Shown here piece after piece: positions 48,928 to 61,510 of a stretch of 64,000 nucleotides of DNA. This stretch comes from Liolophura sinensis. Its lineage: Eukaryota > Mollusca > Polyplacophora > Chitonida > Chitonidae. Each line of letters begins with the position of its first letter. Position 1 is the stretch's first letter. Under the pieces are notes generated by a model. That model saw nothing but the letters and a program-made list of their open reading frames with translations, did not search any database and had not been told where the DNA came from. The translations under genes were made by a program, and so were the position numbers. The stretch lies in contig NC_088307.1 in NCBI RefSeq assembly GCF_032854445.1, forward strand, positions 27,564,547 through 27,628,546. Direction: 5' to 3'.

Positions 48928-48965
48928 TATAAATGCCACAGGTATTTCCACCGACAAATCATTCT
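48928..48965 (+). promoter_or_regulatory. TATA box and initiator of protease gene, unit 3
   Basis: Identical core promoter: TATAAA at 48928-48933, initiator at 48959-48965, ATG at 48990. All three genes therefore look equally transcribable. Confidence 0.7.
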
Positions 48966-48989
48966 CGTAGAGAACATCACAGAATCAAG

Positions 48990-51900
48990 ATGGTTTCCGG
49001 ACTGCTCTTCTGTTGCCTTCTAGCCATTACGGCGGGTAAGTTTACCTTTTCAAATGGCTGTAGTAATTTGTCTATTCCGTTGACGTTTCACCTTGTAGCG
49101 GCATTCGGGATCATGTCTGTAACCAGAATTTTGTCGAGGAAATCAAATGGTGTTTAGGGCAAACCCATGTGGCTTGAAAGATGTATGACTAACCTTGTGG
49201 CACAAAAAGTCATAGACTAAACCAGCTAACTGGAGTTTCGAACCCGGGACCTCCTTCATCAAGTACTGGACGTTCCACACTGTGCCCATACAGTATCTTT
49301 TCTGATTAATCTATATTTTAAAACGGTTCATTTATTGCTCGAGGGGTCTGAGTGCAAGAGGACTTTGACTTTCTTCCTAGATACCGCTACTGTTGCAAAT
49401 GTGTGCTTGTTTTCTGTATATTTCTTTTTCGAGATCCTTTTTAGAACACTTTTTAACAACTTAATTATTGTTTGTTAATTTTATGCCAAAAATTTGCTAC
49501 CATCACATTTACATGAACTGTTAGAACAAAGTCCTAACTGAAGAAAATATACAGAAGGCCGTATTTCACCGGTATTATATGTGACCATTTGCCATGGGTC
49601 ACATTATCGTCGCTTCTCTTGTTTTTATGCTGTATTCTTTTATACTTGAATGGCATTGTATATTAAAATTTATAAGAATACAACAATTTGAGTAATTCTA
49701 GGCCAGTGACCTCTAATTGCAACTAACATCAATGTCTGTTGTTTTATCTAATTTCCCTAGGGCATATTTCTAGGGGCTGTTTACGTTGCTGCTCTTTAAG
49801 CATATACATGAACAGTTAGAATAAAACTCTAACTGAGATAAATTGACAGGAGACCGTATTTCACCACTATCACGTGTGACCATTTGCCAACAATCACACT
49901 GTTGTCAATGCTCTGGTTTTACTCTCTGTGTTGTTGTGTTATATATTATATTTTTTTCATATCTAACCCTGTTTTAATTTTAACAACTTACAACAATTTA
50001 ACAACTGACGCGAGTCTCGGTGTTCATGGGTCGAATGCTTTATTTAGTCACATTCGGCTCGCCACCATACATGGAAAATGAGCAGTTTCCTTACCTGGCA
50101 ACACTTGATACAACACAAGACTCCACAACCATCAGTCACTGAGACAATACTGTACATGACTTTCATTTTGTCTTCACAGCTAACCCCGTCCGTCTGGATA
50201 ATGACACAGCGCCTTACCAGATCCACGGCGTTCAGGACGTCGTTAATGGGTTTGATTCCAAGTACGGATATTTTAACTCCATTCTCTCCCTGCAAACTTC
50301 TGGCTACGCCGTTTGCGGCGCTACGCTGATCAGCGCAGCCAGGGCGATCACTGCAGCGCATTGTCTAGATGATGTGAGTAAATCATACGTAAAGCACTAC
50401 AGTATTATAGAATATAAGAAGCAAACAACCACTGATATACACTGTCTGTCCATAATGGACCAAATTCGTCAACAACATTTTCTCGATTGAAGAGACCAGT
50501 TTTGATTGCATTTTTTAGAATGGCTATGTAAACGGATCCAGAGACTAGTCATGACTTTAAAGAACCCATTAGACATCTTGGCCAGAGGGGTATACTGTTA
50601 TAATATAATACAAAGCTATCCTCTCGCCTGTGGAATATCAGTCAACAGTGGTTGATTCAAAGTGATACGAGGTTGACTCAAGTTTGATTAATTAATTAAT
50701 ACTTAATATCTAAATACCTAAATACCTAAATACTATGGGTTATGAGTATGAATAGCTTGTGCGATGAGTGAGAAATGAGAAATTCTTGATTTTCCTAAAC
50801 TAAAGATCTCGTCCTAATTATTGACCAATCAGGACAAATTCGATATTTCTATAGATCCTGCAGCTAAAAACTTTTTAATAATCTCTTACAGGTTTTATTA
50901 GCTATTTCTGTTGACTTGTTGCTCTGCAAACTGGTTTAACGTTGTGCTTTTACTGAAATTCCAGAGTAGATCCTACACAGTTCAAGCTGGACAACTCCAC
51001 TTTGATCAGTGGAGTGGGCATGAAGTGAGCAGATCAGTTACCCAATTTATCAAGGTATGAACAAATGAGGTTGATATATATGGCCTAATACCTGAAGGAA
51101 ACTGTTCCCCAGAAGCTCCCTTGGCCTAATGCAGCACAATGAAGCCTATCCGGTCGTGTACGGGAAGGTCTGACAGCAGCCCGCGGATGGTCGCAGATGA
51201 TTCTCCCAGGTTATGTCCCGTTTCCTCCCACCATAATGCTGGCCGTCGCCATACATGTTATATATTCTTGACTACGACGTAAAACATCAATCAAATGCAT
51301 AAATAAATCTCAACATCTTTATTGGTCGAAGATGACTGTAAGTAGAGCAATAAAATAGTCGTTAACGTGTAGGTCCACGATAGTTCAAATCAATGTACAA
51401 TACGTGTAAGTTGATGTCCGAAAAGTTTTTTTTCACTGGATTCAGCGACTTAAAACACTCATATCCAAATATTTCATCGGTGTCATTTGGATGTAGATCA
51501 AAATTTTGTGACTTGTCTGAACGTGACATGCTTTGTTTTATCAAGATTCATCAATTAGTGTAGTTATTACTGTTAGATAGTTAAAAAGGATGGAGTCATT
51601 CACCAATAAAGGTAAAGTTCTTGTTGAAGTAAACTTCGTAAAAAAAAAACGAAAAACAACACAAAAAGGAAGTCATAACTTTTAAAATTATGTGGAAAAC
51701 TTCTCGACTGAATACAACTAATCTAATGTTTCAGCATCCACAGTATCAACGATATAACTACTGGAAAAATGACATTGCAATCCTGAAGTTTGACGCTATT
51801 CCATTAGGAACATACGTGCAGCCTATTGCGATGGTCACTGATGCGGACGGAGATCTGACAAACAAGTTATGCTGGATTGCTGGTTGGGGAAGAACTTCCG

Positions 51901-52743
51901 GTGAGCGCTGCCTATGAGGTTAAAACATATAGATTACACCAGCAACAAACAAGGCCGTAATGCTGGCTGCGGTCGTATAAGTGAAATATTCTTGAGTTCT
52001 TGAGTGAAACACCAATGAAAGAAATAAATAAACAAGCAAAGCTTGGCGCCCAGTATTTAATATGGAAGAGGATAGGCTGAGAGGCAATGTTCAGGATGCA
52101 TGCACTCCGCCATTCCCAATGGCTGTGAGTTGCTATAGTAGTTAAACAATTTTTATAATTTTTTTTTTCCATTTTGGTTTACTTCACGCTAGATAGAGTG
52201 GACTTTAGACAAATATCCATGTTAACCTGTAGTTTTTGTGTGTTATGTTCATTGTCAGTTTCATCATTCACTAGGTACCGCTCAAGGTGGATCGCGAAAA
52301 CTGAAGTTCTCTGATATAAAAGTAATGCAGAACAACGATTGCAGCAATCATTGGAATGGCATTACTGACACGAACATTTGTCTGGAATATTTCCAGTACA
52401 AAGTATCCGCGTGTCAGGTAAGTTCTTATTTGTCCTCTTTACAAACTGAAATCTGTAACAGTTTTGCCACGGAGATTCAATGTTGTATTCAAATTACAAT
52501 CGGCTTTTAGAAAGAGTAATTAACAGGAATTAAAAAGGATGTATTCATGTAGGCGTATATAGCTTATTTATATGTAAAAAACTGTTACAGGGTGACAGCG
52601 GCGGTCCGTTAACCTGTCTGCTACCCGACGGAGAGAAGTTCGCTGGGGTCACCTCCTGGGGGCACAGGGATTGTCCTGGAACAAAACCCAGTGTATACAC
52701 CCGGGTCTCTAAATACCAAGATTGGATCGCCCAGAACATCTAA
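48990..52743 (+). CDS. Secreted chymotrypsin-like S1A serine protease, copy 3 (diverged)
   Basis: Exons 48990-49035, 50180-50373, 50965-51054, 51735-51900, 52275-52417 and 52591-52743, all in frame, 263 residues with an intact triad and disulfides. Against copy 2 it has 25 base changes in 21 codons; 19 are replacements: I36V, D46Y, R55T, P59A, T69A, N79D, T96W, Y99H, F114Y, H117Y, G120W, D153N, A170G, Y191H, D193N, K206Q, K213Q, S239R and G240D. Signal peptide and exon 1 are unchanged. G120W sits at chymotrypsin position 99 (S2), K213Q at 192, and S239R/G240D at 218-219 on the S3 side. Substrate preference probably differs from copies 1 and 2. Intron 1 is about 95 bp shorter. Confidence 0.93.
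51112..51308 (+). mobile_element. SINE-like element in protease intron 3, unit 3 locus B
   Basis: Orthologous intron 3 insertion, with a small patch of changes near 51192-51205. Confidence 0.65.
51951..52033 (+). mobile_element. SINE 3' fragment in protease intron 4, unit 3 locus C
   Basis: Orthologous fragment in intron 4 of copy 3. Confidence 0.55.
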
Positions 52744-52792
52744 CCAGTCATCGAATGTTTACTTTTAGATGTAATCCTCCGTGATTTTAACA

Positions 52793-52798
52793 AATAAA
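52793..52798 (+). terminator. Polyadenylation signal AATAAA, protease copy 3
   Basis: Same AATAAA, 50 bases after the stop of copy 3. Confidence 0.65.
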
Positions 52799-54158
52799 AG
52801 AAGAACTCAGCAAGAAGTTAAGACGTGCGATTTAATTAGTGAGTGAATAGAGATATACTTTACGATATTAATGAGGAGTTTTCGTATTGCGTTGGTAATG
52901 GCTTGATGGTCGCTACATTGGCCCAGTGCCGATTTGATTTGTTTATTTCCTTGCTTTCCGACATAAGAATAAAACAACACCCCATTGAAATAAAGAATGA
53001 AATCAAACAAGAAACCGAAGTAAGATGTATGAACTCATCTAGTGTAGTGATCTAGTTGTAGCGTCCACCATCGTGATCCGGGTTTTAGGCAGACTGAAAA
53101 AACTACATGTAATGCCTTTGTTATTTTCACTCTGCACTTGTCATTTGAGGGAGAAACGAAGGACTGATCCTCTATTGTATGTAAACTTATTTGATTTATT
53201 GGTAAGTTTACTCCGTGGTTAAGAGTCCTTCATTAATAAGAAACCAGAATTCTCAGAGGAAACCATCGTGACTCTTGACAATTTTCCTGACTTTAGACTG
53301 CAGGCGAGACAGTTAAAGCTGAACTCAGTCACGTGACACCAGTGACAAATAGTCTCATGTGAGCCGAGTCTTAGGTTGAGCTCCGCACTCCCCGGCACAC
53401 ACACATAAACCTTACGTGTAATAAGAACAGTGTCAGATATCGTGGCTAGAGTCTATGGGAAAGTGTTTCAGAACGACCACACCGAGACGGTACTTCTATG
53501 TAAGAGCTACAACAGCATATTACGGTCATGGGAAAACAAGAATGAAAGGATTTCATTATATATCCCTGATTACCTCACTGTCCATACGTATCTGAGACCC
53601 TGCTGTCTTTTGAGAGTGCGTCGAATGGATAGATTTGAATGGTCTGTCCTGCAGAGGGTAAAATGTGAGGAGCAAAGGACAGGAAACCATCGATACAGTG
53701 TCATCATTCACAACGCTGTGAGACCGAAGTTAACAAACACGTAATCTATGGTCTTAATAACTGGCACGAAGTCGATCAATGAGTTAGCTTGTGGGTGAGA
53801 CATTAAAGGGTATGAAAGGAGAAAACTACAAAAAGAAAGTCTTGGAGAATGTTATCTTGGATATTTATTCCTCTAATAAGTGTGTAAAGATGGTGCTCAG
53901 GAAATTTTCTGGCGATCAGGTCATCAGGTTGATGAAAACCGGTGTATCCGGATTAAACCATCGACATATGGCAAGTCACTGACGAACATTCCCAAGTGTG
54001 GTTTCAGATATTTACAGCGTATTGGTGACAGACAGACGGTCTCCAATGACCGTTAAACTGCTAAGATAGCCACACGAGGGTCGTCGACCGCCAGCTGTCA
54101 CTGAAGAAAATTAGTCCGAACCTTGCCAATGCGCGTTGGTTTATTCTGGGCAATCGGT

Positions 54159-54353
54159 AGCCCCAGTGGTCAAGGTGGTTAGCGTGTCAGCTGGGCGCTG
54201 GGAGAAAATGTCTGACAGTAACCTGCAGATGGCCATTGGTTCTCCCAGGCTCTGCATGGTTTCCTGTCACCATAATGCTGGCCTCCGACGTATAATGTAA
54301 ATATTCTTGAGTACGGCGTAAAACATCCATTAAATAAACAAATAAATAAATAT
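54159..54353 (+). mobile_element. tRNA-derived SINE-like element, unit 3 locus D
   Basis: Orthologous copy; head tggtcaaggtgg, slightly altered from units 1 and 2. The sequence just after the tail is shorter than in units 1 and 2. Confidence 0.75.
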
Positions 54354-54588
54354 TCCAGAATTACTCAGAATTCCTGCTCATGGATTAAACAACAGTCCAA
54401 TGGCTATGCTCTTTCACATTACATCTGGTTTTTCTAGTATCCTAGAACCTTCACAAACAGGACAACTCAAACTGAGATGCCTTCCGTATCGTCCCATGTC
54501 TCTAGTTCTACATGCAACGGAACTTATGTTACCCAAAACTGTGTCGTTAAAGCTAACTTCGGAATTCATTTTTTCATATATTTGAGAG

Positions 54589-54703
54589 GTTTTTTGCACC
54601 AACCACAAAAATATTTCTCTTGTATGACCGCGGCCAGCATTGTGGCCGTAGAGGAAGCAAACCGGGCAGAGCCAGAGGGAACCACGACCATCCACAGGTT
54701 GCT
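54589..54703 (-). mobile_element. SINE fragment, unit 3 locus E
   Basis: Orthologous fragment that runs on into different sequence (ggttgctcgcgctaac), the probable ancestral arrangement. Confidence 0.6.
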
Positions 54704-54881
54704 CGCGCTAACTAGTAGCCCACGGTGCACCTGGGTTTCTTTCAAGCAAAAATGCATTAAAATACAGCACGCCCTCTCCGATCGAATCCATTGTGAGACA
54801 GTGCACATCACTGACATGTTCACTATTTCTTTTCTTCTGTATTTAAATAACAGAGTATTGCTTGCCGTATGGTTTACTCAC

Positions 54882-55040
54882 GTCATCTAGACAATGCGCA
54901 GCAATGATCGTCCTGGAAGCGCATATAAGCGTAGCGCCGCAAATGGGGAAGCCAAGTGTTTACAGGAAGAGAACTAACGACGCCCTGAAGACCGTGGTTC
55001 TGGTAAGGTCCTGTGTCATTATCCAGACGGGCGGGGTTAT
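54882..55040 (-). pseudogene. Inverted protease exon 2 pseudogene, unit 3
   Basis: Nearly whole-length relic, 159 bases against 194. It begins NPARLDNDTGPYQNHG and, in a second frame, continues FPICGATLICASRTIIAAHC, so the His-containing motif is still legible. It ends at a gtgagt donor like the real exon. A deletion of roughly 35 bases after GVQ/GLQ shifts the frame, and the acceptor AG has become AT. No other exons of this paralog are visible nearby. Confidence 0.85.
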
Positions 55041-55293
55041 ATGTGCAGACAAGTGAATGGCCAGGTAAGAAAGAGAATCGTATTTTATCTATGATGACGG
55101 GCGGGGTTAGCTGTGAAGACAAGTGAATGGCCAGGTAAGAAAGAAAATCGTATTTCATCTATGATGCCAATTCGTTGAAGAAAAGAAAAACACTACATTA
55201 CACATTACTGGATTCCAAAACTGCATAAATCCCTCACTGCATAGAAAACTCACTTTAATGCGGGGTGAAGAGGCTGTACCACCAAACTTGTAT

Positions 55294-55515
55294 CTACCCT
55301 TTTAACGAAGGCACTATAATGAATACAGCCATTTTGTAAAATGTACGGTTATGCAATTGCAAAATGTTTTCTTGTTCATCTATTTGAAATTCAGGGAAAC
55401 TATATATTAACAGAGTATAGGTATTCCCATGGTATTTGTACAGGTCCAAAACGGTTTCCAAAACGGTTTCCTCTCTCGCAGACTTTAGGACAAGAGGGGG
55501 TTTCAATTTTGACAT
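55294..55515 (-). CDS. Unrecognised 73-residue frame, unit 3
   Basis: Counterpart of the unit 2 frame at 34014-34235, with the same length and stop. The four changes include F-W to V-L and G to E; no strong sign of constraint. Confidence 0.15.
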   Translation of the reverse strand: MSKLKPPLVLKSAREETVLETVLDLYKYHGNTYTLLIYSFPEFQIDEQENILQLHNRTFYKMAVFIIVPSLKG

Positions 55516-56400
55516 TGTAAATTATCCTTAATTGGACAGCAACATACCCAAATATACCGTATAGAGCGTGTACAGATATCGCCTTGTAACATTTATCAAT
55601 CAAGGTCACAGGTTATTATTACAAAAACAAGTGTGTCAACGTCAGAGTTTCTAAGGTTTTATAATGAGTATAACTATTTTGTAAGTAAATATGAACAGAA
55701 CGTCCATAATTCTGGCACTCTGCTTCATGATTGTGAAGCTGGGGGCATTATATTCGTCGAGTTGAAGTATAGCGTCGAGTTGGATATATGAACAGTTGCT
55801 ATCAAAGTGCAAATCAGATTTCACTCATTTGCTTAGAACATTCTTTGCGTCTATCCAAGATGTTTGAAAACTATTGTTAGCTTCTTTTTTTGCATAATTC
55901 CGTTCTATTTTCGTTTGTTATACACTTTCTCACTCTGAAAAAATGAACCTGTTAAATTTTGCAGAAAGTCTGGTGTCTGAGTGATGCTAAGAGGTAATAA
56001 TGTATTCTGTCACTAAAGCAGATTATTGTGTCATATTCAACTTAAAATACTGATACTCTAATAGAATATGTGCATTATATTCAACACAATAACCTGTTCC
56101 AATAACAATCGCTTTGGGAATTGGCCTCTCGATTAACGTCAGTTTTTTAGTTCACGGCTGGTATGCGAAAGTTGAGGGATGATAATTCATGATATCTCAT
56201 CCCCAGCACACACTATCAGTTTTATGATGCCCAAAAAGTCAAGAAAATAACATTTTATGTTCTCAGTTGGGAGTCCCTGAATCTGTACATCGATAGCAGA
56301 GCTAACCACCATCCGCTTGTTTCCCTCCCAAACAAGCTGTCAGAGGCCCAAGAAGGGAGGTAACTCTAGTAAACAAAAGGCAGGTGGTCGTTGTCTGTAG

Positions 56401-56751
56401 TTGCCACACGAGCGTGGGATATTACTTTGTGAGCGTGACGTTGCAATTAAAGATAAATTAGTTAAGTCTTCAACACATTTGCTGGTAGATATCCTACTGC
56501 TCTGCCCAATATATGTTTTTTACTCTTCTAACATTCAACTGGTTTGTGCATCTCTAACTGTGACCGCACCCCTCCTCTCTATACATATTTCTCCATGTAC
56601 ACCTGAAGATGTTTGTGTTATAACTGAAGTAAAGTTAAAACCGACTTACCTGCGCAAACCTTTGCGTTTGAATGCTCGAAAAAGCTTTGAACTTTGTATT
56701 CCAAATAACTTTAAAAAAGCCAGCGATTTTTACAAGATCTTGGATGAGTAA
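56401..56751 (+). other. Unrecognised 116-codon open frame without ATG, unit 3
   Basis: Same frame, with Asn to Asp, Glu to Lys and Arg to Lys changes. Open length is conserved but replacements outnumber silent changes, so either constraint is weak or the frame is not coding. Confidence 0.2.
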
Positions 56752-57000
56752 AAAGGTAACGTTTACCTACATAAGACGAAAATTTCAAACTACACCAGAC
56801 ATTTGAAAGCCAATAATTACATTACACGGCAATTGTTATAACAAAACTCAGGTATTGGTTTTATTACATCGAAGGCCAAACATTATTACGTCACGCGGTT
56901 ATATTAGTTTACATCATATGTTTTATTACATTAGGCAGTGGTGTTTCATCACTCGTGTATTATTACATATTACGGATTAACACACTCTCCTCTATCATAT

Positions 57001-57201
57001 TTATGTATGACCAAGCCAACAGTTTGTACCGATACCTATTGTGAAATAATCGTTCATCAGCTGAACAGTTTTTTTTAACGGTTTTGAGCTCGAGACTTCT
57101 GTTAGTCCGTTAGGTGGAGTCCAAATTTTGTTCAGAGGATACCACCGAGGTGGTCGGGGTGCAATAGTATCATCTTCAAGCTCTATTGTCCTACTTTTCA
57201 T
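57001..57201 (-). CDS. Unrecognised 66-residue frame, unit 3
   Basis: Same frame, extended by a TGA to TGT change at its end (NCWLGHT tail). Confidence 0.25.
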   Translation of the reverse strand: MKSRTIELEDDTIAPRPPRWYPLNKIWTPPNGLTEVSSSKPLKKTVQLMNDYFTIGIGTNCWLGHT

Positions 57202-58260
57202 TTTGCTCTTGTACCTGTACGTCTAAGTAGCAGTTTCATATAATAAATGCACTGTTCCTCTACACGTTCAGTGTTCTCTAAATGCTAAACGTCTTCACAT
57301 CATAATTATACATATGATGATGACTGACATCATAACCGTCAGGGAAATACATTTTACAAAACAGGTAAGCTACAAAAAATAAAGATGGAGATATCCAGAT
57401 TTGCTGTTTTAAAGCAATTTTTGTTATATTAAAGAAGTCTTGACCCCTTAATTTCAGGCAATATGCAGTTCTGTACTTGCTTGTGGACACTTCGCTATTC
57501 ACTGGCTAGAAGAAAGAATCATAACTCTATGTCTAAACGGGAGCCAACCCAATGCCGAAAATTATGGAGGAATATGATTGTGAAGTAAACAAGGCAATTC
57601 ACAGGAATAATAAACAGCAGATTACATATAGGTTGGTGGCTTACTCTCCACACTGTGGTTTCTTCCATCCATAAAATAATTCGTGAACATTAACTAAAAC
57701 TCCAATTAGATAAGTGAATAAGCAATACTAAATAAAGACCAAAAGATTATTATTAGGTGCACGTAGAAGCTTACGCTTGTTTTTGTTCTTTGGATAATGT
57801 AAGCAGATAAAATGTGTGTACCTGTCGTTTATAATGGTCTCAAATTACTTTCGCACTGCAAAGGATATTCTTCGTCTTTATGGAGTTTTTTGGAAGTCAT
57901 TTGACTTTGCCTTCACACGCAACCTATGGACTACAATCATTAATCGGAACTTGTGAGGCAAAATATTAAATACCATATTATCCATGTTGTAAAAAATATT
58001 GATTACGTGTCACATCAATCTTGTATGTTCTATCTGTAAAGGTATTGCGATTCTTATAGCTGCATAACGTTCGGGTGTTTGCTTTATTTGTAAAGTAAAC
58101 AAACGCTCTGTGCGCTGTTTGTTGTCAGTTCGGTGATACCACTCGCGCTTGAGTTGCGTGCCCTAAAGTCCGACAATGATGTATACATCCGAAATTAGCT
58201 TACGGTAAGAGCTGAGCTGTTTTTGGTAGATGGCTTGTGGGAGATGGATTGTTATTATCC

Positions 58261-58888
58261 CCGGGGCACTGTCCGCTTTCCTCCCACCATAATGCTCTCA
58301 GCCGTACGTCGGCAGGTTTTCCAGCAACCTGTGGGTGATCGTGGGTTTCCCATCGGCGCTGTCCGCTTTCCTCCCACCATAATGCTCTCCGCCGTACGTC
58401 GGCAGGTTTTCCAGCAGCCTGTGGGTGGTCGTGGGTTTCCCATCGGCGCTGCCCGCTTTCCACCCACCATAATGCTGCCCGCTGTTCGTCGAAAGGTCTT
58501 CCAGTAACCTGTGGGTAGTCGTGGGTTTCCCCAGGGCACTGCCCGTTTTCCTTCCACCATAATGTTGTTCACCGTACGTCGAAAGGTCTGCCAGCAACCA
58601 GTGGGTAGGTCTGGGATTCCCTTGGTCGCTGCCCCCTTTCCTCCCACCATAATGCTGCCCGCGGTACGTCGGAAGGTCTGTAAGCAACCTGTAGGTGGTC
58701 GTGGGTTTTCCCCTGGGCACTGCCCGCTTTCCTCATACCATAATGCTGCCCACCGTACGTCGGAAGGTCTTCCAACAACCTGTGGATGGTCGTGAGTTTT
58801 CCATGGGCACTGCCCGCTTTCCTCCCAACATAGTGCAGCCCGCCGTCGCATCAGTTAAATATTGTCGAGCAGGGCGTAAAACGCCAAC
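58261..58888. repeat. 90-bp tandem expansion of SINE core, unit 3 (seven copies)
   Basis: Markers end at 58271, 58361, 58451, 58541, 58631, 58722 and 58812, seven copies. It contains both the unit-2 subtype copies and the unit-1 subtype copy with cctcataccataatg. Confidence 0.85.
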
Positions 58889-59296
58889 CAAAAAAAGCAA
58901 AAAATAAAATAAAAATAATTTTACATGCTAATCTGGAGGAAGGGGTTTTTTAATTGATTGATTATTTGATTGGTTTCTTGACATTGTGGTTACTCCTGAC
59001 CTTGAGTGATAATCGCACATCCACTCTAGCCACTATTCGTTTCATCCAAACTTCTTATAGGCGATGTTTGTGCGTTCTGTGTCTATAATAGTATGAGCCT
59101 AGTATCGAGGATTTTCTCTCTTTCGACGTCCTTCTCAGGAAAATTGTGCAGGTAATAAATTTATTTTTACTATATTAGCAAAGAAATGTTGTTCTTGGCC
59201 AAGTATAGAGGTGATCGAGAAACACAGGGTGCGGTGGGGTGGACGAGCGGAAAGTTTAAATCTTTTAAGGTGACTATGTTGTCTTAAAGGATTTTG

Positions 59297-59535
59297 TTTA
59301 TCTATTTATTTGATTGGAATTTTACGCCTTTATAAGACATATTTCACTTATACGATTGCGGCCAGCATTATAAAGAAAGGAAAACGGGCAGATCCCGGGG
59401 TAAACCAAGGACCATCCTGTGGTTGCTGAGAGAGCCAGCATGAGCCGGACACTCTTCGATAGCATTGATTAGAGGCTCCGGTTTCACTGATATGCTCTAG
59501 CGATAGCACTCTAACAACCAGGCCATCGGTGCCCC
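59297..59535 (-). mobile_element. Full-length SINE-like element, unit 3 locus F
   Basis: Orthologous locus F element. Confidence 0.75.
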
Positions 59536-59765
59536 GATAGGATTTTTCGACATATTTTATTCTACAGAAAAAAACGGCGGAAATTGCTTGAAGCATTAAG
59601 CTCCTTTCAAAATGCTCAATGTAATTTTAGATGAGTTGTTTACAGTCCGTTCAGTAAAATATCGCCATACCGGGATGTAATATTTAATGAATTTCAGTGT
59701 ATGAAGCAGTGTACTTTGGTGTGACCACGGGACATAACCTAGTACACTTTGACGTACTTCCTCTC

Positions 59766-59896
59766 CAGTGGTAAGTGGGAATGCCTTGCAGTCACCTGAA
59801 GGTGGTGGTGGGCTCTGCTCAGTTTCCTCCAACCGTAATGCTGGCCGCCGTCGTATAAATAAAATATTCTTGAGTACAGTGATAAATAAATAGATA
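59766..59896 (+). mobile_element. SINE 3' part, unit 3 locus G
   Basis: Orthologous element abutting the 33-bp array. Confidence 0.65.
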
Positions 59897-59903
59897 AGTG
59901 ATT

Positions 59904-60785
59904 AGGAACCTTTACCCAGTGCATTGTGATGTATTAAAATCATCTACCCAGTGCATTATGATGTACCCAGGGATCTTTACCCAGTGCATTATGATATACT
60001 CAAGGATCATTACCCAGTGCATTATGATGTACTTTCGCATTATTACCCAGTGCATTATAATGTACTTAGGAATCATTATTCAGCTCATTATGGTGGGTCT
60101 TAGGGATCATCACCCAGTACATTATGAGGTACTTTCGCATTATTACCCAGTGTATTATCATGTACCAAAGGATCATTACCCAGTGCATTATGACGTGGTT
60201 GGGGATCGCCCACCAGTGCATTATGATGTAATTATGAACCATTACCTAGTGCTTTAAGAAGTACCTAGGCATTATTACCCATGTGGTTAGGGAACTCTAC
60301 CCAGCACAATATTATGTGGTTAGGGGACACTACCCTGCACATTATTATTTGGTTAGGGGACACTATACAGCACATTATTATTTGGTTAGGGGAACACTAC
60401 CCAACACAATATTATGTGTTAGGGGGACACTACACAGCACATTATTGTGTGGTTAGGGAACACTACCCAGCAAATTATTATGTGTTTGGTGGACACTACA
60501 CAGCACATTATTGTGTGGTTAGGGGACACTACCCAGTGCATTATTATGTGGTTAGGGGACAATACCCAGCACATTATTATCTGGTTAGGAGACTCTACAC
60601 AGCACATGATTATTTGGTTAGGGAACACTACCCAAGCACAATATTATGTGTTTGGGGGACACTACACAGCACTTTTTTGTGTGGTTAGGGACACTACCAA
60701 ACAAATTATTATGTGTTTGGGGGACACTACACAGCACATTATTGTGTGGTTAGGGAACACTACCTGCACATTTTTATACTCAACA
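59904..60785. repeat. 33-bp minisatellite, unit 3
   Basis: Same array. Single-base indels near 60390, 60632 and 60690 break the frames that are open in the other units. Confidence 0.93.
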
Positions 60786-61200
60786 TTGGGATCACAATGT
60801 GGTGAAGGGACGCTACTCAGCACTGGGATCATTACTGAGTGCATCATTACTGGAATCATTACTGAGTGCATTGTGATGTGGTGAAGGAAGCCATTCAGCA
60901 CTGGGATCACAATGTGGTGAAGGGACGCCACTCATCACTGGGATCGCAATGTGGTGAAGGGACGCTACTCAGCACTGGGATCATTACTGAGTGCATCATT
61001 ACTGGAATCATTTCTGAGTGCATTGTGATGTGGTGAAGGGAAGCCATTCAGCACTGGGATCACAATGTGGTGAAGGGACGCCACTCATCACTGGGATCAC
61101 AATGTGGTGAAGGGACGCTACTCAGTACTGGGATTACAATGTAGTGAAGGGACGCTACTCAGCATTGGAATCATTGCTCAGTGCATTGTGATGTGGCCAG
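60786..61200. repeat. 37-bp minisatellite, unit 3
   Basis: Longer version, in which a block of roughly 180 bases (starting tcagcactgggatcattact) is itself duplicated. Confidence 0.88.
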
Positions 61201-61510
61201 GGAGACTGGTTTTAAAGCCATAGAGTTGTGCTTCCCTCCATATTTTTCAGCCAAGGTCGAACCATAGAGGCCTTATATTGGCAGACTGCAGCTATGATGG
61301 ACGCAAGGCGAGGACAACTAACCGGATCGAGTAGCTTACTGACTCAGTGATTTTAGCAAACCTATGCCTCAAAACAGACATTTGTATAGCAGCCGTCAAC
61401 CAATACAGACGTTCAAGATAATACTCGCAAGGTCAATTCGGAAAAACGACGATTAATACCACAAAAACAAACTCGGTAAAGAGGCTGTCTCATTTGAATA
61501 TATTGATATT

